Source of the DNA: Gammaproteobacteria bacterium
GTDB lineage: Bacteria; Pseudomonadota; Gammaproteobacteria; Steroidobacterales; GCA-2729495
Assembly: GCA_021773815.1 (NCBI GenBank)
Contig: JAJFJS010000035.1
Span: forward strand, 1-64,000
Direction: 5' to 3'
Length of the DNA: 64,000 bases
Every line of letters starts with the position of its first letter. The first letter of the stretch is position 1. The notes below the pieces were generated by a model. That model saw only the letters and a list, made by a program, of their open reading frames with translations, did no database searches and was not told the origin of the DNA. This document shows, one piece after another, positions 16,858-24,991 of this stretch. A program made the position numbers and the translations under genes.

Positions 16858-18057
16858 ATGCGGCGTTCAATCGCCAGGGTGCGGGGAAGGTCCGGCCGCA
16901 GCAGATGGCTGAGGGCGGCCTGCCTGATCACCGTATTGTGGCCGGTCGTTGCCTGGTCCGGCGCGATGGAACAGGCCAAGCGACTGCATGAGCGTCTTGC
17001 CGGTGTACCGCCGACCGAAACGGTACTGCTCGACATGACCAACGACATCAATGGCGTCGGCGGACGAACGGCCGTCGATGCGGCCTTCACGGCGATGGAA
17101 AGCAGCGCGTTCTATGACGTGACACTGAAGAACTTTGCCGCGCCATGGACAAATCGTGATCAGGACGTCTTCGTCCCACTCAACGACTACACGGCCACCG
17201 TTATCGGCATGATTCGCGATGACGTGCCGTTCAACACGCTGCTGTCGGCGGATATCGTCTACACGGGCGCCGGAGGCCTCGGCCTGCCCGCCTATTCAAT
17301 GACGAATAACCAGCACTATGAGCAGCTCGAGCAGAGCGGGCTGAGCCTCAAGGACAACCTCGTCCAGACGGCACAGACCGCCGTCACGGACCTGCCGCCG
17401 GGCGGTGTCGCCGGCGTCATGACGACGCGCGCGGCAGCCCAGGCGTTTTTTATTGCCGGGACCAACCGCGCGATGTTCCGCTTCACGATGATCAATCACC
17501 TGTGCAACGACATGGAACAGGTGAAAGACATCACGCTGGCTTCGGACCGGATCCGTCAGGACGTGTCGCGCAGCCCCGGCGGTGACAGCCGCATCTTTCT
17601 GAATAACTGCATCGGCTGTCACACGGGCATGGATCCACTGGCGCAGGCGTATGCCTATCACGACTACGACGACACCGTCGGGCGCATCATCTACACGCCC
17701 GGCCAGGTGCGGCCGAAGTACTTCAACAACGCGGACAATTTCCGTCCCGGTTTCGAGACCCCGGACGATTCGTGGGCCAATTACTGGCGCCAGGGACAAA
17801 ACCAGTTGCTTGGCTGGGACACGAGCCGACCGGCCGCCGGTAGCGGCGCCGCATCGATGGGTGCCGAGCTGGCCAACAGCACGGCGTTCGCGCAGTGCCA
17901 GGTCAAGAAGGCGTTCCGGGCAGTCTGTTTCCGCGCCCCGTCGGACGCCGCCGACCGCAACAAGATCGACCAGGTGACTGCGGCGTTTCGCGCCGGCGGC
18001 GCCTACCGGATGAAACAGGTCTTCGCCGAGACCGCCGTCTATTGCATGGGGCCATGA
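16858..18057 (+). CDS. Exported cytochrome c-like protein
   Basis: About 399 residues from the ATG at 16858; a GTG at 16804 would add 18 hydrophobic residues. Basic n-region and a hydrophobic core (LRAACLITVLWPVVAW) form a signal peptide. Residues about 40-245 are alpha/beta with no motif I recognise. A single CIGCH haem motif lies near residue 250 (NNCIGCHTGMDPLAQA), in the style of C-terminal haem domains of DUF1585/DUF1592-like proteins. The next gene starts 4 bp after the stop. Probably a periplasmic redox or electron-carrier component of the set 16858-22221. Confidence 0.72.
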   Translation: MRRSIARVRGRSGRSRWLRAACLITVLWPVVAWSGAMEQAKRLHERLAGVPPTETVLLDMTNDINGVGGRTAVDAAFTAMESSAFYDVTLKNFAAPWTNRDQDVFVPLNDYTATVIGMIRDDVPFNTLLSADIVYTGAGGLGLPAYSMTNNQHYEQLEQSGLSLKDNLVQTAQTAVTDLPPGGVAGVMTTRAAAQAFFIAGTNRAMFRFTMINHLCNDMEQVKDITLASDRIRQDVSRSPGGDSRIFLNNCIGCHTGMDPLAQAYAYHDYDDTVGRIIYTPGQVRPKYFNNADNFRPGFETPDDSWANYWRQGQNQLLGWDTSRPAAGSGAASMGAELANSTAFAQCQVKKAFRAVCFRAPSDAADRNKIDQVTAAFRAGGAYRMKQVFAETAVYCMGP

Positions 18058-18061
18058 GCGC

Positions 18062-20554
18062 ATGAACGACCGGACTCTGCATGGCACACGCAACGCGGGC
18101 ACACACGCTGCGCTCGGCGCATGGCTGATCGTGAGCCTGCTGGTGTCCGGCTGCGGCGGCGGCGCGAGCACCGAAACGCTGCCGGCCGTGAACCTGCCGC
18201 AGACCGCTAACTATGCCGGCCCGGCCCCCGAGACCGAGGACGTGCAGGCCTTCCAGCTGAACCTGTGGAACAACATCGCGCGCACCGACCGGTGCGGTGC
18301 CTGCCACAGTCAGGACGGCGGCCAGAGCCCGATGTTTGCGCGCACCGATGATGTGAATCTGGCCTACGATGCGGCGCTGTCGCTCGTCGATCTCGGTGCC
18401 GCATCGGATTCGCGGCTCGTGACGAAGGTCGCCGGCGGTCACAACTGCTGGGAAGCCGTTGCCTCGGTGTGTGCCGACATCATGACCGGCTGGATTGAAA
18501 ACTGGGCCGGCAACACGACGGGCGCCGCGGCACGAACGATCGAATTGCAGGCGCCGGTCATCCGCGATGTCGGCGCCAGCAAGACCTTCCCGGCGGATCC
18601 GACCCTGTTCGGCGCAACCGTGCACCCACTGCTCGTGCAGCACTGCGCCGATTGCCACAACTCGAGCGCCGCCACGCCGCAGACGCCGTTCTTTGCCGAC
18701 GGCAGCATGGCCGTGGCCTATGATGCCGTCCGGCCGAAGATCGACCTCGACGACCCGGCCGCCTCCAGGCTCGTCAACCGGCTGCGCTTCGAATTCCACA
18801 ACTGCTGGACGGCCTCGTGCACCAACGACGCCAACTCGATGCAGACGCAGATCGAGAACTTCGCCGCCGGCATCATTGCGACGCCGGTTGATCCGAACCT
18901 CGTCATCAGCAAGGCGTTGCAGATCTATGACGGCGTCGTCGCCAGCGGCGGCAACCGCCACGAAGCCAACCAGATTGCGTTGTGGGAGTTCAAGACCGGC
19001 CAGGGGGCGACCGCTTTCGACACCAGCGGCGTCGATCCGGCCATCAATCTGACGCTGTCGGGTGACGTCGACTGGGTCGGCGGCTGGGGCATCGACATCA
19101 AGTCGGGCAAGGCACAGGGCTCGACCGCCGACAGCCGCAAGCTGCACGACCTGATCAAGTCCGCCGGTGAGTATTCGATCGAGGCCTGGGTTGTGCCGGG
19201 CAACGTCGCCCAGGAAGAGGCGCGCATCATCAGTTACTCGGCCGGCACCGCGGCACGCAATTTCCATCTCGGCCAGACGCTGTACAGCTACGATTATTAC
19301 AATCGCAGCGGCGCGACGGACGGCAACGGTGAACCGTTCCTGACCACTTCCGATCAGGACGAGGATCTGCAGGCCACATTGCAGCATGTCGTCGCGACCT
19401 ACGATCCGATCAACGGCCGCCGAATCTTTGTCAACGGCACGTTCACCGACGATGCAGATCCCGTCGCCGGCGGCACACTCAATGACTGGGACGACACTTT
19501 CGCGCTGGTGCTCGGCAACGAGGTCTCCGGTGACCGGCAATGGCAGGGCGTGTTCCGCATGGTGGCCATGCACAACCGTGCGCTGACCGAGGCGCAGATC
19601 GTGCAGAACTTCGATGTCGGCGTCGGCGAAAAATTCTTCCTGCTGTTCTCACTGCAGGATCTTGTCGCCATGCCCGATGCCTACATCCTGTTCGAGGTCA
19701 GTCAGTTCGACAGTTACAGTTACCTGTTCAATGCGCCGGTCTTCGTCAGCCTCGACGCAGCGGCGGCACCGGGCAGTATCCCGATCCGCGGCCTGCGGAT
19801 CGGGATCAACGGCGCCGAGGCGCCGGTCGGACAAGCCTGGCAGAACCTCGACGTCACGGTCAGCGATGCCGCGTATACGGCCGCGACCGGCCAGCCGCTG
19901 TCGAACCTCGGCACGATCATCGCGCTCGAGAAGGGCCCGGGCTCGGATGAGTTTTTCCTGAGCTTTGACCTGATCGCGGGAAATTCGAACGTGCGCACAC
20001 CGATGACGCCGCTGACGCCGACCCCGGTCGACCTGCCACCATCGTCTGACATCGGCGTCAAGACCTTCGCCGAAATCAATGCGACGATGTCGGCCATCAC
20101 CGGGATACCGACGTCCAACAGCAACGTATCGGCCACCTATACGTTGGTCCGGACGCAACTGCCGACCGTCGAGAATATCGAGGCGTTTTCGGCGGCTCAC
20201 GAAGTCGGTGTCGCGCAACTCGCGATCGAATACTGCAGTGCGCTCGTCGACGACCCGACCCGGCGAACCGCCTACTTCCCGGGCTTTAATTTCGCGGTCC
20301 AGCCCAGCGTCGCCTTTACCAACCGCGATCTCGTACTGGCGCCGCTGATCGACAACGCGATGAATATCGGCCTCGGCTCACAACCGACGTATGCCGAGGT
20401 GCGCGACGAGCTCGGCTATATCTCGACACCCGATTACATCAACCTGATCGACCGACTGATCGCCAGTGACGACAGCAATGCGCAACGCACGCTGGACGTG
20501 ACCAAGGCGGTCTGCGCGGCGGTCCTGGGCAGCGCGGTCACCGTCGTACAGTAA
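18062..20554 (+). CDS. Cytochrome c / LamG-domain lipoprotein
   Basis: Predicted 830 residues. Signal peptide with lipobox LLVSGC near residue 31. Two haem-binding motifs, CGACH (about 78) and CADCH (about 195), each start a repeated unit that ends in an HNCW segment (HNCWEAVASVC and HNCWTASC), suggesting duplication. Residues about 325-530 are a concanavalin-like LamG domain (YSIEAWVVPGNVAQEEARII, HVVATYDPINGRRIFVNGTF, LALGNE-like turn). The C-terminal 300 residues are beta-rich, then helical. Exposed on the envelope, it probably combines electron transfer with glycan or surface binding. Coupled to the genes on both sides. Confidence 0.8.
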   Translation: MNDRTLHGTRNAGTHAALGAWLIVSLLVSGCGGGASTETLPAVNLPQTANYAGPAPETEDVQAFQLNLWNNIARTDRCGACHSQDGGQSPMFARTDDVNLAYDAALSLVDLGAASDSRLVTKVAGGHNCWEAVASVCADIMTGWIENWAGNTTGAAARTIELQAPVIRDVGASKTFPADPTLFGATVHPLLVQHCADCHNSSAATPQTPFFADGSMAVAYDAVRPKIDLDDPAASRLVNRLRFEFHNCWTASCTNDANSMQTQIENFAAGIIATPVDPNLVISKALQIYDGVVASGGNRHEANQIALWEFKTGQGATAFDTSGVDPAINLTLSGDVDWVGGWGIDIKSGKAQGSTADSRKLHDLIKSAGEYSIEAWVVPGNVAQEEARIISYSAGTAARNFHLGQTLYSYDYYNRSGATDGNGEPFLTTSDQDEDLQATLQHVVATYDPINGRRIFVNGTFTDDADPVAGGTLNDWDDTFALVLGNEVSGDRQWQGVFRMVAMHNRALTEAQIVQNFDVGVGEKFFLLFSLQDLVAMPDAYILFEVSQFDSYSYLFNAPVFVSLDAAAAPGSIPIRGLRIGINGAEAPVGQAWQNLDVTVSDAAYTAATGQPLSNLGTIIALEKGPGSDEFFLSFDLIAGNSNVRTPMTPLTPTPVDLPPSSDIGVKTFAEINATMSAITGIPTSNSNVSATYTLVRTQLPTVENIEAFSAAHEVGVAQLAIEYCSALVDDPTRRTAYFPGFNFAVQPSVAFTNRDLVLAPLIDNAMNIGLGSQPTYAEVRDELGYISTPDYINLIDRLIASDDSNAQRTLDVTKAVCAAVLGSAVTVVQ

Positions 20555-20589
20555 CGGCTAACCGTCGCAACTATTACCGGAAGAAATTG

Positions 20590-22221
20590 ATGGCACGCAA
20601 ACACGGCAAACGCAATTACTTCGCGCCACAGCGCCACCCCGACCACCGGCGTCCGATTACAAGGCGGGATTTCATCGGCCAGGGATTCATGGCCGGCTCG
20701 GCATCGGTGCTGGGCGGCGGACTGCTGAGCCTGTTCGCCGATCCTCGCGCAGCATGGGCCGCACTGTCATCCGACCTGGACCCACTGCGTGCCGGTTGCG
20801 GCATCAACGTGCTCGGCGCCGGCAAGATCCCGTTTATCTGCTTCGACCTGGCCGGCGGCGCCAACATGGCAGGCTCCAACGTGCTGGTCGGCGGACCGGG
20901 CGGCCAGCTCGACTTTTTGTCGACGCAGGGTTACAGCAAGCTCGGACTGCCCGGCGATATGGTGCCGTCGGCGATCGATCCGCTGACCAACCTCGATTAC
21001 GTCGACCAGACACTCGGTCTCGCCTTTCATCGCGACAGCGCTTTCTTGCGTGGCATGATGGCCAGCATGTCGCCCGGCACGGCCGCGGGTGTGAACGGTG
21101 CCGTCATCCCGGCGCGCTCGGACAACGACACCGGCAACAATCCGCATAACCCGCTGTACGGCATCAACCGGGCCGGCGCGGACGGTTCGCTGCTGACGCT
21201 GATCGGGTCACGCAACTCCGACTCCGGCGGTAACTCGATGGCCCCGCCCATGATGGTCAATGCCGAGGCGCGGCCGACCAAGGTCGACCGCCCGAGCGAT
21301 GTCACGGGACTCGTCGACACGGGCCAACTCGTCGGGCTGCTCGGTCAGGACGACGCGGTCGCGGTCATGGAATCGATCTACCGGATCAGCGACAAGAAGA
21401 TGCAGCGGGTCAGCACGGGACTGAACTTCCCGGACCCGGTACAGGACCCGATCACGCGCGACGCGGTCGTCGAGGACCTGGTCAAGTGCGGTTACCTCAA
21501 GTCGGCCGATATCGCCGACCGTTTCGGTGATCCGTCGACGCTGAACCCGAGCCTCGACGCCGATATCGTCGGCGCCGGCGGCATCTTCACCGATGCCGAG
21601 TTCTCATCGGACAATGAATTCCGCAAGACCGCGGCAGTCATGAAACTCGTGATGAACGGCTTCGCCGGCGCCGGCTGCGTGACGATGGGCGGCTATGACT
21701 ATCACGGCGGCCGCCGGGCCGAGGGCGAGGTCAAGGATTTTCGTGCCGGGCGCTGCATGGGCGCGTGCCTTGAATACGCCGCGCGCGCCAATAACGGTGC
21801 AGGCGTGCCGTTGATGATGTATGTCTTCAGCGACGGCTCGCTGTCGAGCAGCGGCGCGATCGACAACACGGCCGACGGTCGCGGCAAGGGCGAATGGACG
21901 AGTGACAACAGTTCGACCGCCGCCTCGTTCTTCCTCGTCTACAACCCCGGCGGGCGGCCGAGTCCGATCGGTGGCACGCCCGAACAGCAGGCCATCCACC
22001 AGCAAATCGGATTTTTCCGGCCCGACGCCTCAGTCGACACGTCGGCGACACCGGCCGCCAACAACGTCAACCTGCTCGTCGAGACACTGCTCCTGAACTA
22101 CATGGCGCTGCACGGCGAAGCCGGCAACTTCGAGACACTGTTCCCGAACCATGGCCTGGGCAACCCGACACTGCGCGACAGCCTGACCGCATTCAACGCG
22201 ATCGTCAGCGGCACGATCTGA
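20590..22221 (+). CDS. Tat-exported protein, DUF1501-like
   Basis: About 543 residues from the ATG at 20590, with GGAAG upstream. The N-terminus contains a twin-arginine signal (ITRRDFIGQGFM, then a hydrophobic stretch), so the protein is exported folded, perhaps with a cofactor. Segments such as CFDLAGGANMAGSNVLVGGPGG, GGYDYHGGRRAEGEVKDFRAGR and the later VFSDGSLSSSG recall DUF1501/sulfatase-like alkaline-phosphatase-fold proteins. A His-containing GYDYHGG could be a metal site. It ends the operon 16858-22221 and is followed by a strong inverted repeat and a terminator. The enzymatic role is not known. Confidence 0.75.
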   Translation: MARKHGKRNYFAPQRHPDHRRPITRRDFIGQGFMAGSASVLGGGLLSLFADPRAAWAALSSDLDPLRAGCGINVLGAGKIPFICFDLAGGANMAGSNVLVGGPGGQLDFLSTQGYSKLGLPGDMVPSAIDPLTNLDYVDQTLGLAFHRDSAFLRGMMASMSPGTAAGVNGAVIPARSDNDTGNNPHNPLYGINRAGADGSLLTLIGSRNSDSGGNSMAPPMMVNAEARPTKVDRPSDVTGLVDTGQLVGLLGQDDAVAVMESIYRISDKKMQRVSTGLNFPDPVQDPITRDAVVEDLVKCGYLKSADIADRFGDPSTLNPSLDADIVGAGGIFTDAEFSSDNEFRKTAAVMKLVMNGFAGAGCVTMGGYDYHGGRRAEGEVKDFRAGRCMGACLEYAARANNGAGVPLMMYVFSDGSLSSSGAIDNTADGRGKGEWTSDNSSTAASFFLVYNPGGRPSPIGGTPEQQAIHQQIGFFRPDASVDTSATPAANNVNLLVETLLLNYMALHGEAGNFETLFPNHGLGNPTLRDSLTAFNAIVSGTI

Positions 22222-22235
22222 ACAGGATAAACGCT

Positions 22236-22304
22236 TTGCTTAAAGGTACCGGGTTTATTTGCGCGCTCTTCTGGCGCGCAAATAAACCCGGTACCTTTAA
22301 GCAA
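22236..22304. repeat. Perfect 31-bp inverted repeat with 7-bp loop
   Basis: Arms at 22236-22266 and 22274-22304 are perfectly complementary over 31 bp, separated by TCTTCTG. The arm contains AAAGGTACCGGG. It lies between the convergent Tat-protein and PEP-CTERM genes, next to a separate terminator. The GGTACC core recurs at 24923-24987, and a related GG(T/C)(G/A)CCGGTGTACA motif occurs at 24961 and 28490, so it is probably one of a family of mobile or REP-like palindromes. Confidence 0.8.
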
Positions 22305-22307
22305 GAC

Positions 22308-22337
22308 AAAAAAAACCCGCCGAGGCGGGTTTTTTTT
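22308..22337. terminator. Bidirectional rho-independent terminator
   Basis: An A8 run, a GC stem CCCGC/GCGGG with a four-base loop, and a T8 run. It serves both the plus-strand operon ending at 22221 and the minus-strand PEP-CTERM gene ending at 22355. Confidence 0.85.
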
Positions 22338-22354
22338 GAACTGGCGGCAGGCGA

Positions 22355-23101
22355 TTACACTGTCTTGCGCCGCATCCAGCCCAGCAGACCAAGCGCCGAT
22401 CCGAACAGCCAGACGGCGGCCGGTACGGGCACGACCTCGACTTCGATGGCCACTGAATCCAGCGGAAAGCCGCCGATCAGCGTGGATACGCCGATCGCAA
22501 ACTGGTAATTGCCGGCGACATTCGGATTAAAGCTGCCCGCCGGGGCATCGAGGAACGGCAGTGAATCGGCCGCCAGAAATCCGAACATCAGGTTCTGCGA
22601 ATCCTGTTCCAGCACCGAATTCGGATCCGTGCCGCACGGGATGCCGCAGAGCAGGGTCGTGGTCACGTCGATCTTGCCGAGATCCACGAGCGCGGTACCG
22701 GCGGCCGGATCGAAATCATAATAGAGATTGAACTGGTAATCGGTCAGCTTGCCGCCACCCTCTACCTGGATGTAATAGTTCCAGTTCCACAACGCACCCT
22801 CGATGGTGCTCTCGGCGGCACCGCCGAAGTTACTGCCGGCTCCGGCGTAGTACACGCCCGCCCCGTTGTTGCCCAGTGCCGGATTCGAATAACGCTGCGT
22901 GGCGTTCATCGCGATCGTGATGGTATTGGAACCGTCGATGATCTGCTTCGCGGCCGCGACCGCGCCATTCGGGATGCCGGAACCGCCGAAGTTTGCGTTC
23001 GGAAATGCGCCGAAGGTGTCATAGACCGTAAACGCCGATGCCATGCCGGGCGCGGCAAGCACACAGATCAGTAGCGTAGCCCTGATGAGGTAGTTCTTCA
23101 T
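22355..23101 (-). CDS. PEP-CTERM-like exported protein
   Basis: About 248 residues from the ATG at 23101 (GGGGA upstream). Signal peptide MKNYLIRATLLICVLAAPGMASA, a beta-rich Asn/Gly-rich middle, and a C-terminal sorting signal: VPVPAAVWLFGSALGLLGWMRRK, i.e. a Pro-containing motif, a hydrophobic helix and a basic end. This is the gammaproteobacterial variant of the PEP-CTERM signal recognised by exosortase/archaeosortase-type enzymes. No exosortase gene lies in this window, so it should be encoded elsewhere. The two Cys (CGIPC) may form a disulfide. Likely a surface or matrix protein; its ligand is unknown. Confidence 0.88.
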   Translation of the reverse strand: MKNYLIRATLLICVLAAPGMASAFTVYDTFGAFPNANFGGSGIPNGAVAAAKQIIDGSNTITIAMNATQRYSNPALGNNGAGVYYAGAGSNFGGAAESTIEGALWNWNYYIQVEGGGKLTDYQFNLYYDFDPAAGTALVDLGKIDVTTTLLCGIPCGTDPNSVLEQDSQNLMFGFLAADSLPFLDAPAGSFNPNVAGNYQFAIGVSTLIGGFPLDSVAIEVEVVPVPAAVWLFGSALGLLGWMRRKTV

Positions 23102-23165
23102 GATGACGATTCCCCTTATTTGAAACGTCGCTGTTATCGACACACGCCGGCTGCGAAGCATTGCA

Positions 23166-23229
23166 GGCAGATTGCATTTCCCTTGCGGGTTCGTCTCGCG
23201 CGAAGAGCCGGACCCGTTCGCAAGCTGCC
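23166..23229. other. Nested hairpin in the PEP-CTERM gene leader
   Basis: GGCAG (23166-23170) pairs with CTGCC (23225-23229); inside, CTTG and CGGGT pair with CAAG and ACCCG around a small internal bulge, capped by CTC/GAG. It sits about 65 bp upstream of the PEP-CTERM start on the minus strand. No known riboswitch consensus fits, and there is no T-run, so it is not a typical terminator. Confidence 0.35.
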
Positions 23230-23443
23230 GCATGGCATTGCCGTCTTACTTTTAAAATTTCTCGATCCAGCGACGTTGCGTCATCGGTTGGATCTAGTCC
23301 AGAGAATACATCCACGCCAGCAAGAAAACGACCGGTCGGCATTATGACAAATCTCGATCTAGCAGAATCAATGACTTACCCGATCTCGTTCAACCGAAAC
23401 CGAATATTCAACAATTGAATTTGCGCGCGATGCCCGCCAAAAC

Positions 23444-23457
23444 GGCACGGAACCTGC
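23444..23457 (+). promoter_or_regulatory. Putative sigma-54 promoter (GG-N10-GC)
   Basis: GGCACGGAACCTGC has the invariant GG and GC separated by ten bases and agrees with the sigma-54 consensus TGGCACG-N4-TTGC at most positions. It would direct transcription rightward to the methyltransferase gene at 23576. No enhancer-binding protein gene is nearby. Confidence 0.35.
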
Positions 23458-23575
23458 GTTCCGCCGGGAGTGCGGCCCGTCCACCGACATTGCAGTCAGA
23501 TACCGGTCAAGCGGCAACGCCGACGAGCGAATGGTCACGGCCGCGGTGTGCCGATTCTCGTACAATCCGGCGACG

Positions 23576-24907
23576 ATGCTCGATTCCCTACTCGCCTGCC
23601 CGCGTTGCGACGGCACGCTGACGCCGCGGCCGGACGCACTTGCCTGTCCCGGCTGTCGCGTCACCTTTCCGGTCATCGACGGTCTGCCCTTCCTGTTCGC
23701 CGAGCCGACCGCAACCCTCGGCGAATGGAAGGCACGCTGGCACATGGAAACGCAGCGCCTGAGTGACGACGCGAAGCGTTATGCGCAGGCGCTCGGTCAA
23801 GCCGCGCCGGACGGGCCAACACACCGACGCCTCGCCTTGCTCGCCCGGGCATCGACCGATCACGCCGACCGGCTGCGCGCCCTGCTGGCGCCGCTGGAAC
23901 TCGACACGCTGCAGGCCGGCCACGCATCCTACCTGGCGCTGCGTACCCGGTTGCCGACCAGCCAGGGACTCAACACGTACTACAGCAACGTGCACCGCGA
24001 CTGGTGCTGGGGCGACAAAGAAAACACGGCGAGCGCTGATATCGTCGCGGCCGCGCTTGGCGCGGTGACCGGCCGGATGCTGGTCCTGGGATCCGGCGGT
24101 TCGCGGCTCGCCTATGACCTGCATCGCCGGTGCCGGCCCGACACTACCGTCGCACTGGACTTCAACCCGCTGCTGTTGCTGCTGGCCCGACGCCTCACGC
24201 GCGGCGAACCGGTCGAACTCTGGGAATTCCCGCCGGCGCCGAAATCGATCGATGATTGCGCCGTGCTCCGGACGCTCACCGCCCCGGAACCGGTCGACGA
24301 GAATTTTCATTTCGTCGTCGCCGACGCACTGCGGGCGCCGTTTCAGCCGAACAGTTTCGATACAGTCATCACGCCGTGGATCTCCGACATCCTGCCCGAG
24401 GATTTCGCCGTCTTCTGTGCGCGCGTCAATCGCCTGCTCCGCCCCGGGGGCCGCTGGCTGAACTTCGGTTCGCTGGCTTTCGACCGGCCCGACCCGGCGC
24501 AAAACTACAGTCTCGAGGAAACGCTGCAGCTGGTCGAGCAACAGGGCTTCGCCGCACCGACCGTGCACGAGAATTCGATCCCGTATATGTGTTCACCGGC
24601 GAGCCGGCACGGGCGCCGCGAAATTGTCGTGACGTTCGTTGCCGCCAAGCGCGCCGACGCAGAACCCGTGCCGCGCCATGTCGCCCTGCCCGACTGGGTC
24701 GTCAAGGGCACGGAGCCGGTTCCATTACAGCCGTCATTCCAGATGCAGGCCATGTCAACGCGCATCCATGCGTTCGTCATGGCCATGATCGACGGCCAGC
24801 GCTCGATCGCCGACATGGCCAAACTCATGGAAGAACAACGCCTGATGACGGCCGACGAAGCGATCCCGGTGATCCGGTCGTTCCTGATCCGGATGCTCGA
24901 ATCCTGA
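23576..24907 (+). CDS. Zinc-ribbon class I SAM-dependent methyltransferase
   Basis: About 443 residues from the ATG at 23576. Residues 1-45 form a Trm112-like zinc ribbon (CPRCDGTLTPRPDALACPGC followed by FPVIDGLPFLF). The middle domain has a SAM-binding glycine loop (GRMLVLGSGGSRLAYDLH), VALDFNPLLLLLARRL and the DALRAPFQPNSFDTVITPWISDILP stretch of class I methyltransferases. It also resembles N2227/carnosine-methyltransferase-like proteins in the LRPGGRWLNFGSL and YSLEETLQL parts, but only loosely. The last 70 residues are helical and may be a small carrier or docking domain (MAKLMEEQRLMTADEA). The substrate is unknown. It stands alone between a divergent and a convergent gene. Confidence 0.78.
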   Translation: MLDSLLACPRCDGTLTPRPDALACPGCRVTFPVIDGLPFLFAEPTATLGEWKARWHMETQRLSDDAKRYAQALGQAAPDGPTHRRLALLARASTDHADRLRALLAPLELDTLQAGHASYLALRTRLPTSQGLNTYYSNVHRDWCWGDKENTASADIVAAALGAVTGRMLVLGSGGSRLAYDLHRRCRPDTTVALDFNPLLLLLARRLTRGEPVELWEFPPAPKSIDDCAVLRTLTAPEPVDENFHFVVADALRAPFQPNSFDTVITPWISDILPEDFAVFCARVNRLLRPGGRWLNFGSLAFDRPDPAQNYSLEETLQLVEQQGFAAPTVHENSIPYMCSPASRHGRREIVVTFVAAKRADAEPVPRHVALPDWVVKGTEPVPLQPSFQMQAMSTRIHAFVMAMIDGQRSIADMAKLMEEQRLMTADEAIPVIRSFLIRMLES

Positions 24908-24922
24908 CCCGGTTGCGACGCC

Positions 24923-24987
24923 GTTAAAGGTACCCCGGGTTAAAGGCACCGGGACGATCTGTACACCGGTGCCAACAAGGTACCAAC
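24923..24987. repeat. Palindromic repeat cluster with GGTACC and GGCACCGG/CCGGTGCC hairpin
   Basis: Two GGTACC palindromes (24929-24934 and 24979-24984) flank an 8-bp-arm hairpin (GGCACCGG 24945-24952 with CCGGTGCC 24966-24973). It shares GTTAAAGGTACC with the repeat at 22236 and the CCGGTGTACA core (inverted) with that at 28490. Located between the convergent methyltransferase and histidine kinase genes. Confidence 0.6.
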
Positions 24988-24991
24988 GCGT

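Larger units (their letters stand above)
23102..23575. other. 474-bp intergenic region between PEP-CTERM gene and methyltransferase gene
   Basis: Divergent spacer. It contains a nested hairpin at 23166-23229 and a sigma-54-type promoter match at 23444-23457; the stretch 23240-23430 is relatively AT-rich with no recognisable ORF or RNA. No tRNA or repeat is seen. Confidence 0.6.

Noticed and set aside
17903-19573. Long minus-strand reading frame (556 residues) opposite the cytochrome/LamG genes
   Set aside because: Shadow of the haem and LamG genes, whose CxxCH motifs and signal peptides are clear; it has no domain of its own.
22236-24984. GGTACC sites as cloning or linker scars
   Set aside because: They sit within long natural palindromes that recur with variation at several intergenic sites.
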